From assembly GCF_964019385.1 (NCBI RefSeq), contig NC_088651.1, forward strand, positions 4,390,576 through 4,454,575: DNA of 64,000 nucleotides, written 5' to 3'. The stretch is from Sycon ciliatum (Eukaryota; Porifera; Calcarea; Leucosolenida; Sycettidae). The notes beneath the pieces are model-generated. The model had not been told where the DNA came from. It did no database searches and was given only the letters and a program-made list of their open reading frames with translations. The position numbers were made by a program, and so were the translations under genes. Below, one piece after another: positions 21,967 to 32,582 of this stretch (position 1 is the first letter of the stretch; every line of letters begins with the position of its first letter).

Positions 21967-22596
21967 ATTTATTTTTCTTTCCTTTCTACATTTATTTATG
22001 GCTCAACATCCGAGTTTTACAATTGCACACCTGATGAGCCGTCACGAACCATACGGCGAAACGTACGTCGTGTGAAACAACTTGTTTTGTAGTCAACTAG
22101 TCCATCACAATGTCATGCATGAGGAGTACTGTAGGAGTTTGGCTTTCGGCTTGTACAATTCGTTTTCGCAAAGCTTCCCATTTATTTACTTATCTTTGAT
22201 ATTTATGACCCACCCAAGTTGGGTGGTGTGCTGCTTTGCTGCTTCGAATTGTAGTTAGACCGCTTTGTCAGATATCGTACTGGTCTCGTCATCCGGTCCA
22301 GTAACAATCGACATTCTTTGTTCCGTTGGGACTGTAGCTTTTGCTCGTTTTCGTTGCGCTTGCCTTCCCCTCTTTGGTCTTTTCCATAACCTTGAACCTT
22401 CCAAGTTGGAAGGCTGTCGGTTAGCGCTACGGAGATGTGTTGAAGCTAGGTGTCAGGACGTCGAATGTCTCAGTACTCTGTCAGTTTTGTGCCTAGTTAT
22501 TGCACTTTCTGACTGTATAAAGTATCATGTTACAGTGATGGAGAGTTACTCTTAACTCGTATCCATAATGTCTCTTTCCTTTCTACAATAATGCAA
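21967..22596 (+). mobile_element. PLE terminal repeat (type 2) with hammerhead
   Basis: It contains TTTCCTTTCTAC at about 21979 and again at 22568, giving a unit of about 590 bp. The upstream stretch CTCAACATCCGAGTTT leads into a canonical hammerhead, followed by 480 bp with no coding potential. Parts recur inverted at 28022-28325, forward at 29609-29905 and as a foldback at 50671-51806. Repeated ends with a hammerhead fit a PLE pseudo-LTR or a retrozyme. Confidence 0.65.
22026..22074 (+). ncRNA. Hammerhead ribozyme, canonical (type 2 end)
   Basis: Helix I CACAC/GTGTG, CTGATGA, helix II GCCGT/ACGGC with a 10-nt loop, GAA, helix III ACG-TA-CGT, GTC cleavage triplet. Every core position matches the consensus. 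Variant copy at 28058-28106 keeps the pairing although the helix II loop and helix III loop differ. Confidence 0.9.
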
Positions 22597-22930
22597 TTAA
22601 GAGTATAATAGATGCAGACATGGCCAGACGACACCTCGTTCAAGGATTTTTATGTTATTCAAAATCGATTTTCGTGTTCCGCTCATCAGTGAATAGTATC
22701 CGAACTGAGGGTACTGTGTACAAAAAAGAACATTTAATAACAGCATAATTAACGATGATGAGGAAGTGACTGATGATGATGATGATGGTGGTGAGGAGGA
22801 CGATGATGATGACGATGAGACGGAGGACGAGGATTAGGCGGAGGAGGTTAAAGGAAAGGAGCGGGATGAGACGGAAGAGAGCGACGTGACCAAAAAGTCA
22901 GCTGTATTTGTCACTTGTCATCACGTCCAG
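22597..22930. mobile_element. PLE-A fragments in two orientations
   Basis: 22597-22745 is the reverse complement of the PLE-A 3' end (9600-9790). 22746-22930 is forward PLE-A linker, with acidic GAT/GAG-rich repeats encoding Asp/Glu runs and then KERDETEES-like sequence before SAVFV. The two pieces meet head-to-head. Confidence 0.65.
22656..22695 (-). ncRNA. Hammerhead ribozyme, PLE-A type, inverted copy
   Basis: It has the same 40-nt ribozyme as 9661-9700, including the C-A mismatch in helix II, on the minus strand. Confidence 0.7.
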
Positions 22931-25900
22931 ATTCCGACTTATTAAATAGGATGAAGTATAAAAATACTTGTAAACAGAATATGTCAATGCAGAAAACCTT
23001 GTAAAAAAGTAATTTCCCGAGTTGTAAGCTTGAAAGAGCCCCATGCGGACCACTGCATCTAGCGGACAAAATTTGCGGATTTGAATAAGCTTATCAGACC
23101 AAGTGAAACATACGAACTTGCGGTGAATAGCTGTTCGTAATCCAAAACTATTCCCTAAGCCTTTTTCGGGTTGAGGTCCTGATTATCACCAGCTGTGTGA
23201 AACCTTGGATCTCAGGTGCCCAGTGTAGGTTCCAAACCTGCGACAGGTATGATTATGGATATGGAGATTTCTTCATTTTCCCTCTTTTTCGTCAATTTCT
23301 CACTTATTAATTTTGTTGAAGGCATTAATTATTAAGTGGCTTGAAGATCCACACCACCTTTCCACCCATCACCATGTGATAACCACTGAGAATAGTAAAA
23401 CGTCCTGGATCAACTTTATTTGAATTTGTTAGATGGCCTGTTTGAAAAGACTGCACTCCATTTCTATTCTGTCTTTCGGTGGATCACTACACCTTTCATC
23501 CCTTTTAACGGGCAGACTAGAGGGCTCCGATTTACCAAGACTAAACTTAACGTCTTGAGATCACTGAAATGTCAATTGTCCGGCTGCATATCTGGGTTCT
23601 TTCCTTTCTTTCATATCACTCTCGCCCTCTCTTTATCATATTCTTTCACAATTCTTCTAAACAGTCGATGTCAATGCAGAAAACCTTGTAAAAATGTAAT
23701 TGCCCGAATTGTAAGCTTGAAAGGGCCCCATGCGGACCACTGCATCTAGCGGGCAAAATTGGCGGATTTGACTAAGCTTATCGGATCGAGTGAAGGATAC
23801 GAACTTGCGGTGACAGCCGTTCATAATCCAAAACTATTCCCTGATCCATTTTGGTGTTCCCGGCAAGACGTCGTATCTTGATTCTTAGTCAACTGTATCA
23901 TATCCACACGCAACACGTCTAAATTACATGTACAAATACGATACTTAACACTGCACATTCTGTGGTCAGGGCGGGTTGAAGTCCTGATTATCACCAGCTG
24001 TGTGAAACCTTGGATCTCAGGTGCCCAGTGTAGGTTCCAAACCTGCGACACGTATGATTATGGATATGGAGATTTCTTCATTTTCCCTCTTTTTCGTCAA
24101 TTTCTCTCTTATTAATTTTGTTGAAGGCATTAATTATTAAGTGGCTTGAAGATCCACACCACCTTTCCACCCATCACCATGTGATAACCACTGAGAATAG
24201 TAAAACGTCCTGGATCAACTTTTTTTGAATTTGTTAGATGGCCTGTTTGAAAGGACTGCACTCCATTTCTATCCTGTCTTTCGGTGAATCACAACACCTT
24301 TCATTCCTTATAGCGGGCTGAATTTAGGACTTCGATTTACCGAGACTACACTTAACGTCGTGAGATCTCTGAGATGTCAATTTTCCGTTCGTGATCCAAA
24401 ACTATTCTCTAATCCTTTTTGGTGTTCCCGGCAAGATGTCGTATCTTGATTCTGAGTCAACTGTATCATATCCACACGCAACACGTCTAAATTACATGTA
24501 CAAATACGACACTGAACAATGCACATTCTGGGGTCAGGGGAGGTTGAAGTCCTGATTATCACCAGCTGTGTGAAATCTCCATATAATTAACCAAGGTTTC
24601 ACACCGCTGGTGATAATCAGGACTTCAACCTCCCCTGACCACAGAATGTGCAGTGTTAAGTGTCGTATTTATTAATTTCATTTAGACGTGTTACGTATGG
24701 ATATGATACAGTTGACTCAGAATCAAGAACAAAAAGACTAAACTTAACGTCTTGAGATCACTGAGATGTCAATTGTCCGGCTGCATATCTGGGTTTTTTC
24801 CTTTTCTTTCATATCACTCTCTCTCTTTCTCATATTCTTCCACAATTCTTCTAAACAGTTGATGTCAATGCAGAAAACCTAGTAAAAATGTAATTGCCCG
24901 AATTGTTAGCTTGAAAGGGCCCCTTGCGAACCACTGCATCTAGCGGGCAAAGTTGGCGGATTTGAATAAGCTTATCGGATCGAGTGAAGGATACGAACTT
25001 GCGGTGACAGCCGTTCGTAATCCAAAACTATTCCCTAATCCATTTTGGTGTTCCCGGCAAGACGTCGTATCTTCATTCTGAGTGAACTGTATCATATCCA
25101 CACGCAACACGTCTAAATTACATGTACAAATACGACATTTAACACTGCACATTATGTGGTCCGGGCGGGTTGAAGTCCTGATTATCACCAGCTGTGTGAA
25201 ACCTTGGATCTCAGGTGCCCAGTGTAGGTTCGAAACCTGCGACACGTATGAGTATGGAAATGGAGATTTCTTCATTTTTCCCTCTTTTTCGTCAATTTCT
25301 CTCTTATTAATTTTGTTGAAGACATTAATTATTTAGTGGCTTGAAGATCCACACCACCTTTCCACCCATCACCATGTGATAACCACTGAGAATAGTAAAA
25401 CGTCCTGGATCAACTTTTTTTGAATTTGTTAGATGGCCTGTTTGAAAGGACTGCACTCCATTTCTATCCTGTCTCTCGGTGAATCACAACACCTTTCATT
25501 CCTTATAGCGGGCTGAATTTAGGACTTCGATTTACCGAGACTACATTTAACGTCGTGAGATCTCTGGGATGTCAATTTTCCGTTCGTGATCCAAAACTAT
25601 TCTCTAATCCTTTTTGGTGTTCCCGGCAAGACGTCGTATCTTGATTCTGAGTCAACTGTATCATATCCACACGCAACACGTCTAAATTACATGTACAAAT
25701 ACGACACTGAACAATGCACATTCTGGGGTCAGGGGAGGTTGAAGTCCTGATTATCACCAGCTGTGTGAAATCTCCATATCATTAACCAAGGTTTCACACC
25801 GCTGGTGATAATCAGGACTTCAACCTCCCCTGACCACAGAATGTGCAGTGTTAAGTGTCGTATTTATTAATTTCATTTAGACGTGTTACGTATGGATATG

Positions 25901-27160
25901 ATACAGTTGACTCAGAATCAAGAACAAAAAGACTAAACTTAACGTCTTGAGATCACTGAGATGTCAATGGTCCGGCTGCATATCTGGGTTTTTTTCTTTT
26001 CTTTCATATCACTCTCTCTCTCTTTCTCATATTCTTTCACAATTCTTCTAAACAGTCGATGTCAATGCAGAAAACCTAGTAAAAATGTAATTGCCCGAAT
26101 TGTTAGCTTGAAAGGGCCCCTTGCGAACCACTGCATCTAGCGGGCAAAGTTGGCGGATTTGAATAAGCTTATCGGATCGAGTGAAGGATACGAACTTGCG
26201 GTGACAGCCGTTCGTAATCCAAAACTATTCCCTAATCCATTTTGGTGTTCCCGGCAAGACGTCGTATCTTCATTCTGAGTGAACTGTATCATATCCACAC
26301 GCAACACGTCTAAATTACATGTACAAATACGACATTTAACACTGCACATTATGTGGTCCGGGCGGGTTGAAGTCCTGATTATCACCAGCTGTGTGAAACC
26401 TTGGATCTCAGGTGCCCAGTGTAGGTTCGAAACCTGCGACACGTATGAGTATGGAAATGGAGATTTCTTCATTTTTCCCTCTTTTTCGTCAATTTCTCTC
26501 TTATTAATTTTGTTGAAGACATTAATTATTTAGTGGCTTGAAGATCCACACCACCTTTCCACCCATCACCATGTGATACCCACTGAGAATAGTTAAACGT
26601 CCTGGATCAACTATATTTGAATTTGTTAGATGGCCTGTTTGAAAAGACTGCACACCATTTCTATCCTGTCTTTTGGTGAATCACTACACCTTTCATCCCT
26701 TATAGCGGGCTGAATTTAGGAGTTCGATTTACCGAGAGTACACTTTTCGTCGTGAGATCTCTGAGATGTCAATTTTCCGGCTGCATATCTGGGTTCTTTC
26801 CTTTCTTTCATATCACTCTCTCTCTCTCTCTTTCTCATATTCTTTCACAATTCTTGTAAACAGTCGATGTCAATGCAGAAAACCTTGTAAGAAAGTAATT
26901 GCCCGGATTGTAAACTTGAAAAGGCCCCATGCAGACCACTGAATCTAGCGGACAAAATTGGCGGGTTTGAATAAGCTTATCTAATCGAGTGAAGGATACG
27001 AACTTGCGGTGAAAGCCGTTCGTAATGCAAAACTATTCCCTAATCCTTTTTGGTGTTCCCGGCAAGACGTCGTATCTTGATCCTGAGTCAACTGTATAAT
27101 ATCCACACGCATTACGTCTAAATGCCATAAACAAATACGACACTTAACACTGCACATTCT
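22931..27160 (+). repeat. REP800 array with two 1.2-kb higher-order units
   Basis: Heads lie at about 23167, 23971, 25167 and 26366. The 23971-25167 and 25167-26366 blocks are nearly identical units of about 1197 bp. Each joins a head half, a tail fragment, an inverted tail fragment (palindromes at 24400-24735 and 25595-25930) and a body half. At 23166 the array joins abruptly to a different REP800 copy, at the site where the second duplicate (50009-54106) has 4.1 kb more. Confidence 0.85.
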
Positions 27161-27176
27161 TAGTCCACAGGCCAAG

Positions 27177-27392
27177 GTGCAAAAAAGTGACTATTCGCTC
27201 TTTTCGCTCCCGTTCAAGGGGGACAAAGGTTTGCCATGTGCAAATGATAGAGAATGCGTAGAGCTTTCAGGATCTGTGTCACTTGACCCAGAAACATGGG
27301 GCTTTGTTGACCAAATCGACGAAATACTTCTTGAAGAGTGTTACCATAGCAACCAAAGTGATAATTCCCAATTTAGCTATCTTGCAGATTAA
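27177..27392 (+). CDS. Short inward-facing ORF in left TIR, unknown function
   Basis: The 71-codon frame opens with TTG or GTG in the usual reading, and an ATG is lacking near its start. It is repeated with few changes in the right arm (30162-30368, minus strand). Composition looks protein-like: two cysteine-containing turns and an acidic helical C-terminus (DEILLEECYHSNQSDNSQF). It may be an exon of a lost transposase or a chance frame kept by arm homogenisation. I do not recognise it. Confidence 0.3.
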   Translation: MQKSDYSLFSLPFKGDKGLPCANDRECVELSGSVSLDPETWGFVDQIDEILLEECYHSNQSDNSQFSYLAD

Positions 27393-27934
27393 ATACTAAC
27401 AGTGTTGCTTTGGAATGAAGTAGCCAAGGCCCAGACCTAGCTGTGTACAAATTTTCATGATGATCGGAGGTGTCTTACTACCTCTATAGCATTGCTTGGA
27501 ATAGAACACAATAGCGTCAATACACGGAATGCAATAATTATAAGTCACATTTGAGAAAATATTTACAAACAAGGAGCCTGCACAAAATAGGAAATGTTGA
27601 CAAGTAGTCAAGCACACTAGAAGGATACTTTATTATTCCTAGCATGAAGGCGGAAAATCTCAGCTGTGAAGGACGTCGTTGGCGGATGTTCATGCATGTC
27701 GATGACGATACTGGCAAGACCACTGGACAATACGGTCAAACCACGATTCAAGGACGCAAAGCAACATTCCACACAACTTGTGTGGCTCAAAGATGCGAAG
27801 ATCAATAAAATGGGAAGCTACATGTATGCGAACAAGAATCATGCAAAACCGAATGCCTCAGTAAAATAGTACTGTACTTCGACTATGACAATTTAGATTC
27901 GCCTATGCACATCTGTTTCCCGCTTCCGTAACCT

Positions 27935-28025
27935 TGTATTGGCACATTTAGGGTACCCTGTAAGAAGGCCATAGGCCTGTGGGGCTCGCCCTATCAAAAA
28001 TTTAATAATAATAATAATAATAATG
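27935..28025 (+). mobile_element. Very short LINE 3' end with (AAT)n tail
   Basis: The sequence CTGTAAGAAGGCCATAGGCC, then a GTGGGGCTCGCCCTA stretch and (AAT)7, matches the 3' end of the LINE at 29540-29606. It is a 5'-truncated insertion of under 100 bp. Confidence 0.7.
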
Positions 28026-28325
28026 GACAATAAGCAGCGGGTAACAAGCAGCAGTTTCACACGACGATCGTTTCGCCGTATAGATAAGGACGGCTCATCA
28101 GGTGTGCAAGAATGGACTCAGATGGAGAGCCAAGGATAAATTTATAGTAAAGAAAAAAAGGACCACTAAACTACAAGTTGCGCTATACTGTCCACTAACA
28201 CCACCAGTTACTAAACAATCAGCTCATGCGATAACATTGCACGACACTGACCGACTGTACTGACGTTCTACAACTAACTGGGTAAAACCTCTAGCACATC
28301 TTGGATGCGCACTCCAACAGCCTTC
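28026..28325 (-). mobile_element. PLE type 2 end, inverted
   Basis: It is the reverse complement of the family at 29609-29905 and related to 21967-22596. It includes a canonical hammerhead and the TTGGAAGGCTGTTGG block. Confidence 0.65.
28058..28106 (-). ncRNA. Hammerhead ribozyme, canonical (type 2 end, inverted)
   Basis: Minus strand: CACAC/GTGTG helix I, CTGATGA, helix II GCCGT/ACGGC, GAA, helix III ACG-AT-CGT, GTC cleavage triplet. Confidence 0.88.
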
Positions 28326-29606
28326 CAAGAGAATCCTGACATTCCACCCCAGCAATTTGCATACAGACGATATCATTCGTGTAAGGAGGCCCTGACTCAC
28401 GGTTGCAATTGTGTTATAATCAAGTTGATAGCTGGATGAAAGATTTGGATAATGGGAAGGTTGTTGGCATAGTGCTTGCTGATGTCAGGAAAGTGTTTGA
28501 TAGAGTCAATCACCAGTTGCTGTGAATAAGTTATTTGATTGTGGGATTGGCGACTCGGCTCTGGCATGGTTTAAAAGCTACCTGAGTGATCGAACGCAGC
28601 AGCTCATTGCACCAGAGGGCCTGCCACGCGTTTTGGGGCCTGTCCTATTCAGCCTCTATGTCCGTGGTCTCCCCTCCTGTGTGAACAATTCCACAGTTCT
28701 GCAGTTTGCGGATGATGTGAATATGTACGCAGCTGGTGACTCTGCTGAGGAAGTCATAGGAACGTTGAACGGAGATCTGCTCAAGCTGTCTGCCTACCTG
28801 AAAGGGAAGCGCATGACGCTGAACCCAGCAAAAACGAAGTTCCTCCTCCCTCACAGACAGACAGCAGCAGTGCCTGGTTCCGCCAGTGTCGTCATTGACG
28901 GCATCCATGTTCTTCGAGCGCAGTCCGCACGCTATCCTGGCATTGTTATTGACGAGCACCTGACTTTTGGGTCACCAATTGACAGCTTGATTGGGTCTGT
29001 CAACAGGAAACTTGGTGCCTACCGCATGTCAAGATATCTCTTGCCATTTCACGCACGGCGTAGCTTTTATCTTAGTGTCATTCAGTCGTCATTGGAGTAT
29101 GCAAGCAGTGCTTACGTCCACACCCTTAGTTCTTACTATGTCAATAAGTATGTCCGGCTATTTAACAGGCGCCTAAGAATAGTTTTTGGTTTCGATAACT
29201 TCACCAGTGCCTCACATATTCTTAGCCTTTACAACCTCTCCCACATTTCTGTCCGAGTCAATTTGAAGCTTTTTATTCTTGTACTTCGCTCTGTCCATAG
29301 CGGCACATGCACGGCTCTCTCCTACAAGAAATTTGCCATACCCGCTCCTCTAGTGGACACACTACTGCCGTCACTAGGTCCCAAATCTCTTTTACTCTGG
29401 CCTTGCCTTCTGCCTGCACTAAAGCTGCTTTTCTCGTCTTGGCTACATAGGTTCTGGTCAGTGGAACATGCTGCCTTCCACTGTTCGTTCTTGTACAGAT
29501 TATCGCACATTTATTCGATCATGCTTAACCTTTCTAGGGGCTCCCGTAAGAAGACCATAGGGCTGTGGGAAACACCCTAGCAAAATAATAAAAATAATAA
29601 TAATAA
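28326..29606 (+). pseudogene. 5'-truncated LINE: RT and C-terminal region
   Basis: It begins in RT motif 2 (QQFAYRRYHSCKEALTHG). After a frameshift near 28430 it reads VVGIVLADVRKVFDRVNHQL (motif A). A stop and frameshift at about 28520 lead into the 352-codon frame 28522-29580, with the motif B remnant GLPRVLGPVLFSLYV, motif C FADD, and a long C-terminal domain (RRSFYLSVIQSSLEYASSAY). The usual GVPQGSVLGP box has lost its first half. The 3' end has the same GTAAGAAG(G/A)CCATAGG motif as 27935 and an (AATAA)n tail. CR1/L2-like family, different from the complete LINE at 38925-43801. Confidence 0.8.
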
Positions 29607-29608
29607 AA

Positions 29609-29905
29609 TAGTAAGTTGGAAGGCTGTTGGTGTGCGCATCCAAGATGTGCTAGAGTTGTTAGCCAGCTAGTTGTAGAAATACAGTTACCGTTGGTCAGTG
29701 TAGTAGTACATGTAGTAGCAGAATTTATTATTTTGATAGGGAAGGCCCGTCGTGCAATGTTATGGCATGAGCTGATTGTTTAGTAACTGGTGGTGTTAAT
29801 GGCCATTATAGCGTAACTTGTAGTTTAGTGGTCCTTTTTTTCTTGCCTATAAATTTATACTTGGCTCTCCATCCGATCCATTATGCCAGTACTATTATAA
29901 TCAGA
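29609..29905 (+). mobile_element. PLE type 2 end, forward, truncated before the hammerhead
   Basis: It is an inverted match to 28026-28325 at roughly 85-90% by eye. It stops at CCGATCCATTATGCC, short of the ribozyme. Confidence 0.6.
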
Positions 29906-30161
29906 GCCTTCATGCTAGGAAATCATAAATTATCAATCTAGAGTACTTGACTACTTGTCAACATTTCCTATTTTGTGCAGGCTCCTTGTTTGTAAATATT
30001 TTCTCAAATGTGACTTATAATGCATTCCGTGTATTGACCCTATTGTGTTCTATTCCAAGCAATGCTATTGAGGTAGTAAGACACCTCCGATCATCATGAA
30101 AATTTGTACACAGCTAGGTCTGGGCCTTGGCTACTTCATTCCAAAGCAACACTGTTAGTAT

Positions 30162-30368
30162 TTAATCTGCAAGATAGCTAAATTGGGAATTATCACTTTG
30201 GTTGCTATGGTAACACTCTTCAAGAAGTATTTCGTCGATTTGGTCAACAAAGCCCCATGTTTCTGGGTCAAGTGACACAGATCCTGAAAGCTCTACGCAT
30301 TCTCTATCATTTGCACATGGCAAACCTTTGTCCCCCTTGAACGGGAGCGAAAAGTCACTTTTTGGCAC
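30162..30368 (-). CDS. Short inward-facing ORF in right TIR, unknown function
   Basis: The 68-codon counterpart of the frame at 27177-27392 lacks three residues near its start. It has no recognised family. It is kept open in both arms. Confidence 0.3.
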   Translation of the reverse strand: MPKSDFSLPFKGDKGLPCANDRECVELSGSVSLDPETWGFVDQIDEILLEECYHSNQSDNSQFSYLAD

Positions 30369-30387
30369 CTTGGCTTGTGGACTATCT

Positions 30388-31956
30388 TTCGTCAGCGGAG
30401 GTTGAAGTCCTGATTATCACCAGCTGTGTGAAACCTTGGATCTCAGGCGCCCACTGTAGGTTCGAAACCTGCGACACGTATGATTAATGTTATGGAGATT
30501 TCTTCATTTTTCCCTCTTTTTCGTTAATTTCTCTCTTATTAATTTTTTTGAAGGCAATATTTATTAAGTGGCTTGAAGATCCACACTACCTTTCCACCCA
30601 TCACCATGTGATAACCACTGAGAATAGTAAAACGTCCTGGATCAACTTTCTTTTAATTTGTTAGGTCGCCTGTTTGAAAAGGAAGTTCGCCATTTTTATC
30701 TTGTATTTCGGTGGATCACTACACCTTTCATCCCTTTTAACGGCCAGACTAGAGGGCTCCAATTTACCAAGACTAAACTTAACGTCTTGAGATCACTGAG
30801 ATGTCAATTGTCCGGCTGCATATCTGGGTTCTTTCCTTTCTTTCATATCACTCTCTCTGTCTCTCTTTCTCATAATATTATTCTTTCACAATTCTTCTAA
30901 ACAGTCGATGTCAATCCAGAAAACCTTGTACTTCGAAGTAAAAATATAATTGCCCGAATTGTAAGCTTGAAAGGGCCCCATGCGGACCACTGCATCTAGC
31001 GGACAAAATTGGCGGATTTGAATAAGCTTATCGCATCGAGTGAAGGATACGAACTTGCGGTGAAAGCCGTTCGTAATCCAAAACTATTCCCTAATCCTTT
31101 TTGGTGTTCCCGGGAAGACGTCGTATCTTGATTCTGAGTCAACTGTATCATATCCACACGCAACACGTCTAAATGCCATAAACAAATACGACACTTAACA
31201 CTGCACATTCTGTGGTCAGGGGAGGTTGAAGTCCTGATTATCACCAGCTGTGTGAAACCTTGGATCTCAGGCGCCCAGTGTAGGTTCGAAACCTGCGACA
31301 CGTATGATTGATGTTATGGAGATTTCTTCATTTTTACCTCTTTTTCGTCAATTTCTCTCTTATTAATTTTGTTGAAGGCAATATTTATTAAGTGGCTTGA
31401 AGATCCACACCACCTTTCCACCCATCACCATGTGATAACCACTGAGAATAGTACAACGTCCTGGATCAACTTTATTTGAATTTGTTAGGCGGCCTGTTTG
31501 AAAAGACTGCACTCCATTTCCATCTTGTCTTTCGATGGATCACTACACCTTTCATTCCTTATAGTAGGCTGAATATAGGACTCCGATTTACCGAGATTAA
31601 ACTTAACGTCGTGAGATCACTGAGATGTCAATTTTCCGGCTGCATATCTTGGTTCTTTCCTTTCTTTCATATCACTCTCTCTCTCTCTTCCTCATATTCT
31701 TTCACAATTCTTGTAAACAGTCGATGTCACTGCAGAAAACCTTGTAAGAAAGTAATTGCCCAGATTGTAAGCTTGAAAGGGCCCCATGAATGTGAATAAG
31801 CTTATCGGATCGAGTGAAGGATACGAACTTGCGGTGACAGCCGTTCGTAATCCAAAACTATTCCCTAATCCTTTTTGGTGTTCCCGGCAACACGTCGTAT
31901 CTTGATTCTGAGTCAACTGTATCATATCCACACGCAACACGTCTAAATGAAATTAA
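30388..31956 (+). repeat. REP800 copies (two units)
   Basis: Heads at about 30397 and 31223, each with GGTTCGAAACC (30459-30469 and 31284-31294), bodies and tails in the standard order. The second tail is cut at about 31956 by a Helentron-like end. Confidence 0.8.
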
Positions 31957-32231
31957 CGAGAGATCTTGGAAGCTCAGGGCGCGGCGCTATGCTTTGTTGC
32001 CTAGCTCATCGTGCATGTTGTTAGAACTGATGGAAATGCTTTTTCATTTGATAAGCTACATGTACATCATATTATTGCAAAAACGTTTCAATGAGATACT
32101 GAAGTACCGTCTTCTGCATAGTTATGGGACCGGCGCTGACTCTGCCGATCACGGGCGTTCTGGAGTCGATGGGATGTCTGTCCTGACGTTTCCTGGGACC
32201 GGCGCTGACTCTGCCGATCACGGGCGTTCTT

Positions 32232-32262
<31 letters not shown>

Positions 32263-32487
32263 TTATTATTATATTGACGGCAACTAACATACATTCTGAT
32301 TGCATTTACTCGTCTCCCTACTTCGTATTTCTTTCCAGAAAATCTCCCCATACAGCAGGGAGTCGTTTACATAATATGACTCCCTGCTATACATCTACAT
32401 GACTGTATAATACGTTATAATTAATATGCTATCGGCCTACATGCGATTCCCGGGCTGGTCGACAGGCGACCCAGCCAGCCCGCTAGT
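31957..32487 (-). mobile_element. Helentron-like fragment with (TTC)n tract
   Basis: It starts CGAGAGATCTTGGAAGCTC. It contains two GGGACCGGCGCTGACTCTGC repeat units and an inverted match to 36000-36060 (CTCGTCTCCCTA, TTTCTTTCCAGAAA). A (TTC)12 tract lies at about 32228-32261. It also holds a short foldback around 32355-32390 (CAGGGAGTCGT...ATGACTCCCTG). Confidence 0.6.
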
Positions 32488-32582
32488 GGGATCTCGGCAA
32501 GACGTCGTATCTTGATTCTGAGTCAACTGTATCATATCCACACGCAACACGTCTAAATAACATGTACAAATACGACACTTAA
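32488..32582 (+). repeat. REP800 tail fragment
   Basis: GGCAAGACGTCGTATCTTG through CGACACTT, ending where the foldback element begins. It resumes at 34807. Confidence 0.75.

Larger units (their letters stand above)
27161..30384. mobile_element. Long-TIR DNA element with nested insertions
   Basis: The arms, 27161 to about 27650 and about 29905-30384, are inverted copies (about 480-490 bp) beginning TAGTCCACA(G/A)GCCAAGG. TCT flanks both sides (27158-27160, 30385-30387), and the REP800 context on each side rejoins as one unit, so the ends are well defined. Each arm holds a matching inward-facing open frame (27177-27392 and 30162-30368) encoding FKGDKGLPCANDRECVELSG and DPETWGFVDQIDEILLEECY. 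The interior contains a LINE tail, PLE ends and a LINE RT fragment. No transposase is recognisable, so the superfamily is unknown. Confidence 0.7.

Noticed and set aside
21979-22580. Repeated TTTCCTTTCTAC as true LTR edges
   Set aside because: The match is only 12 bp and lies in pyrimidine-rich sequence, so it supports a repeat unit only weakly.
23167-26400. CRISPR-like array
   Set aside because: Units are 0.8-1.2 kb with no short regular spacers, and the genome is eukaryotic.
32072-32351. Arg- or Lys-run frames near 32230
   Set aside because: They read through the (TTC)n tract; only the neighbouring RRSQETSGQTS repeats resemble protein seen elsewhere.
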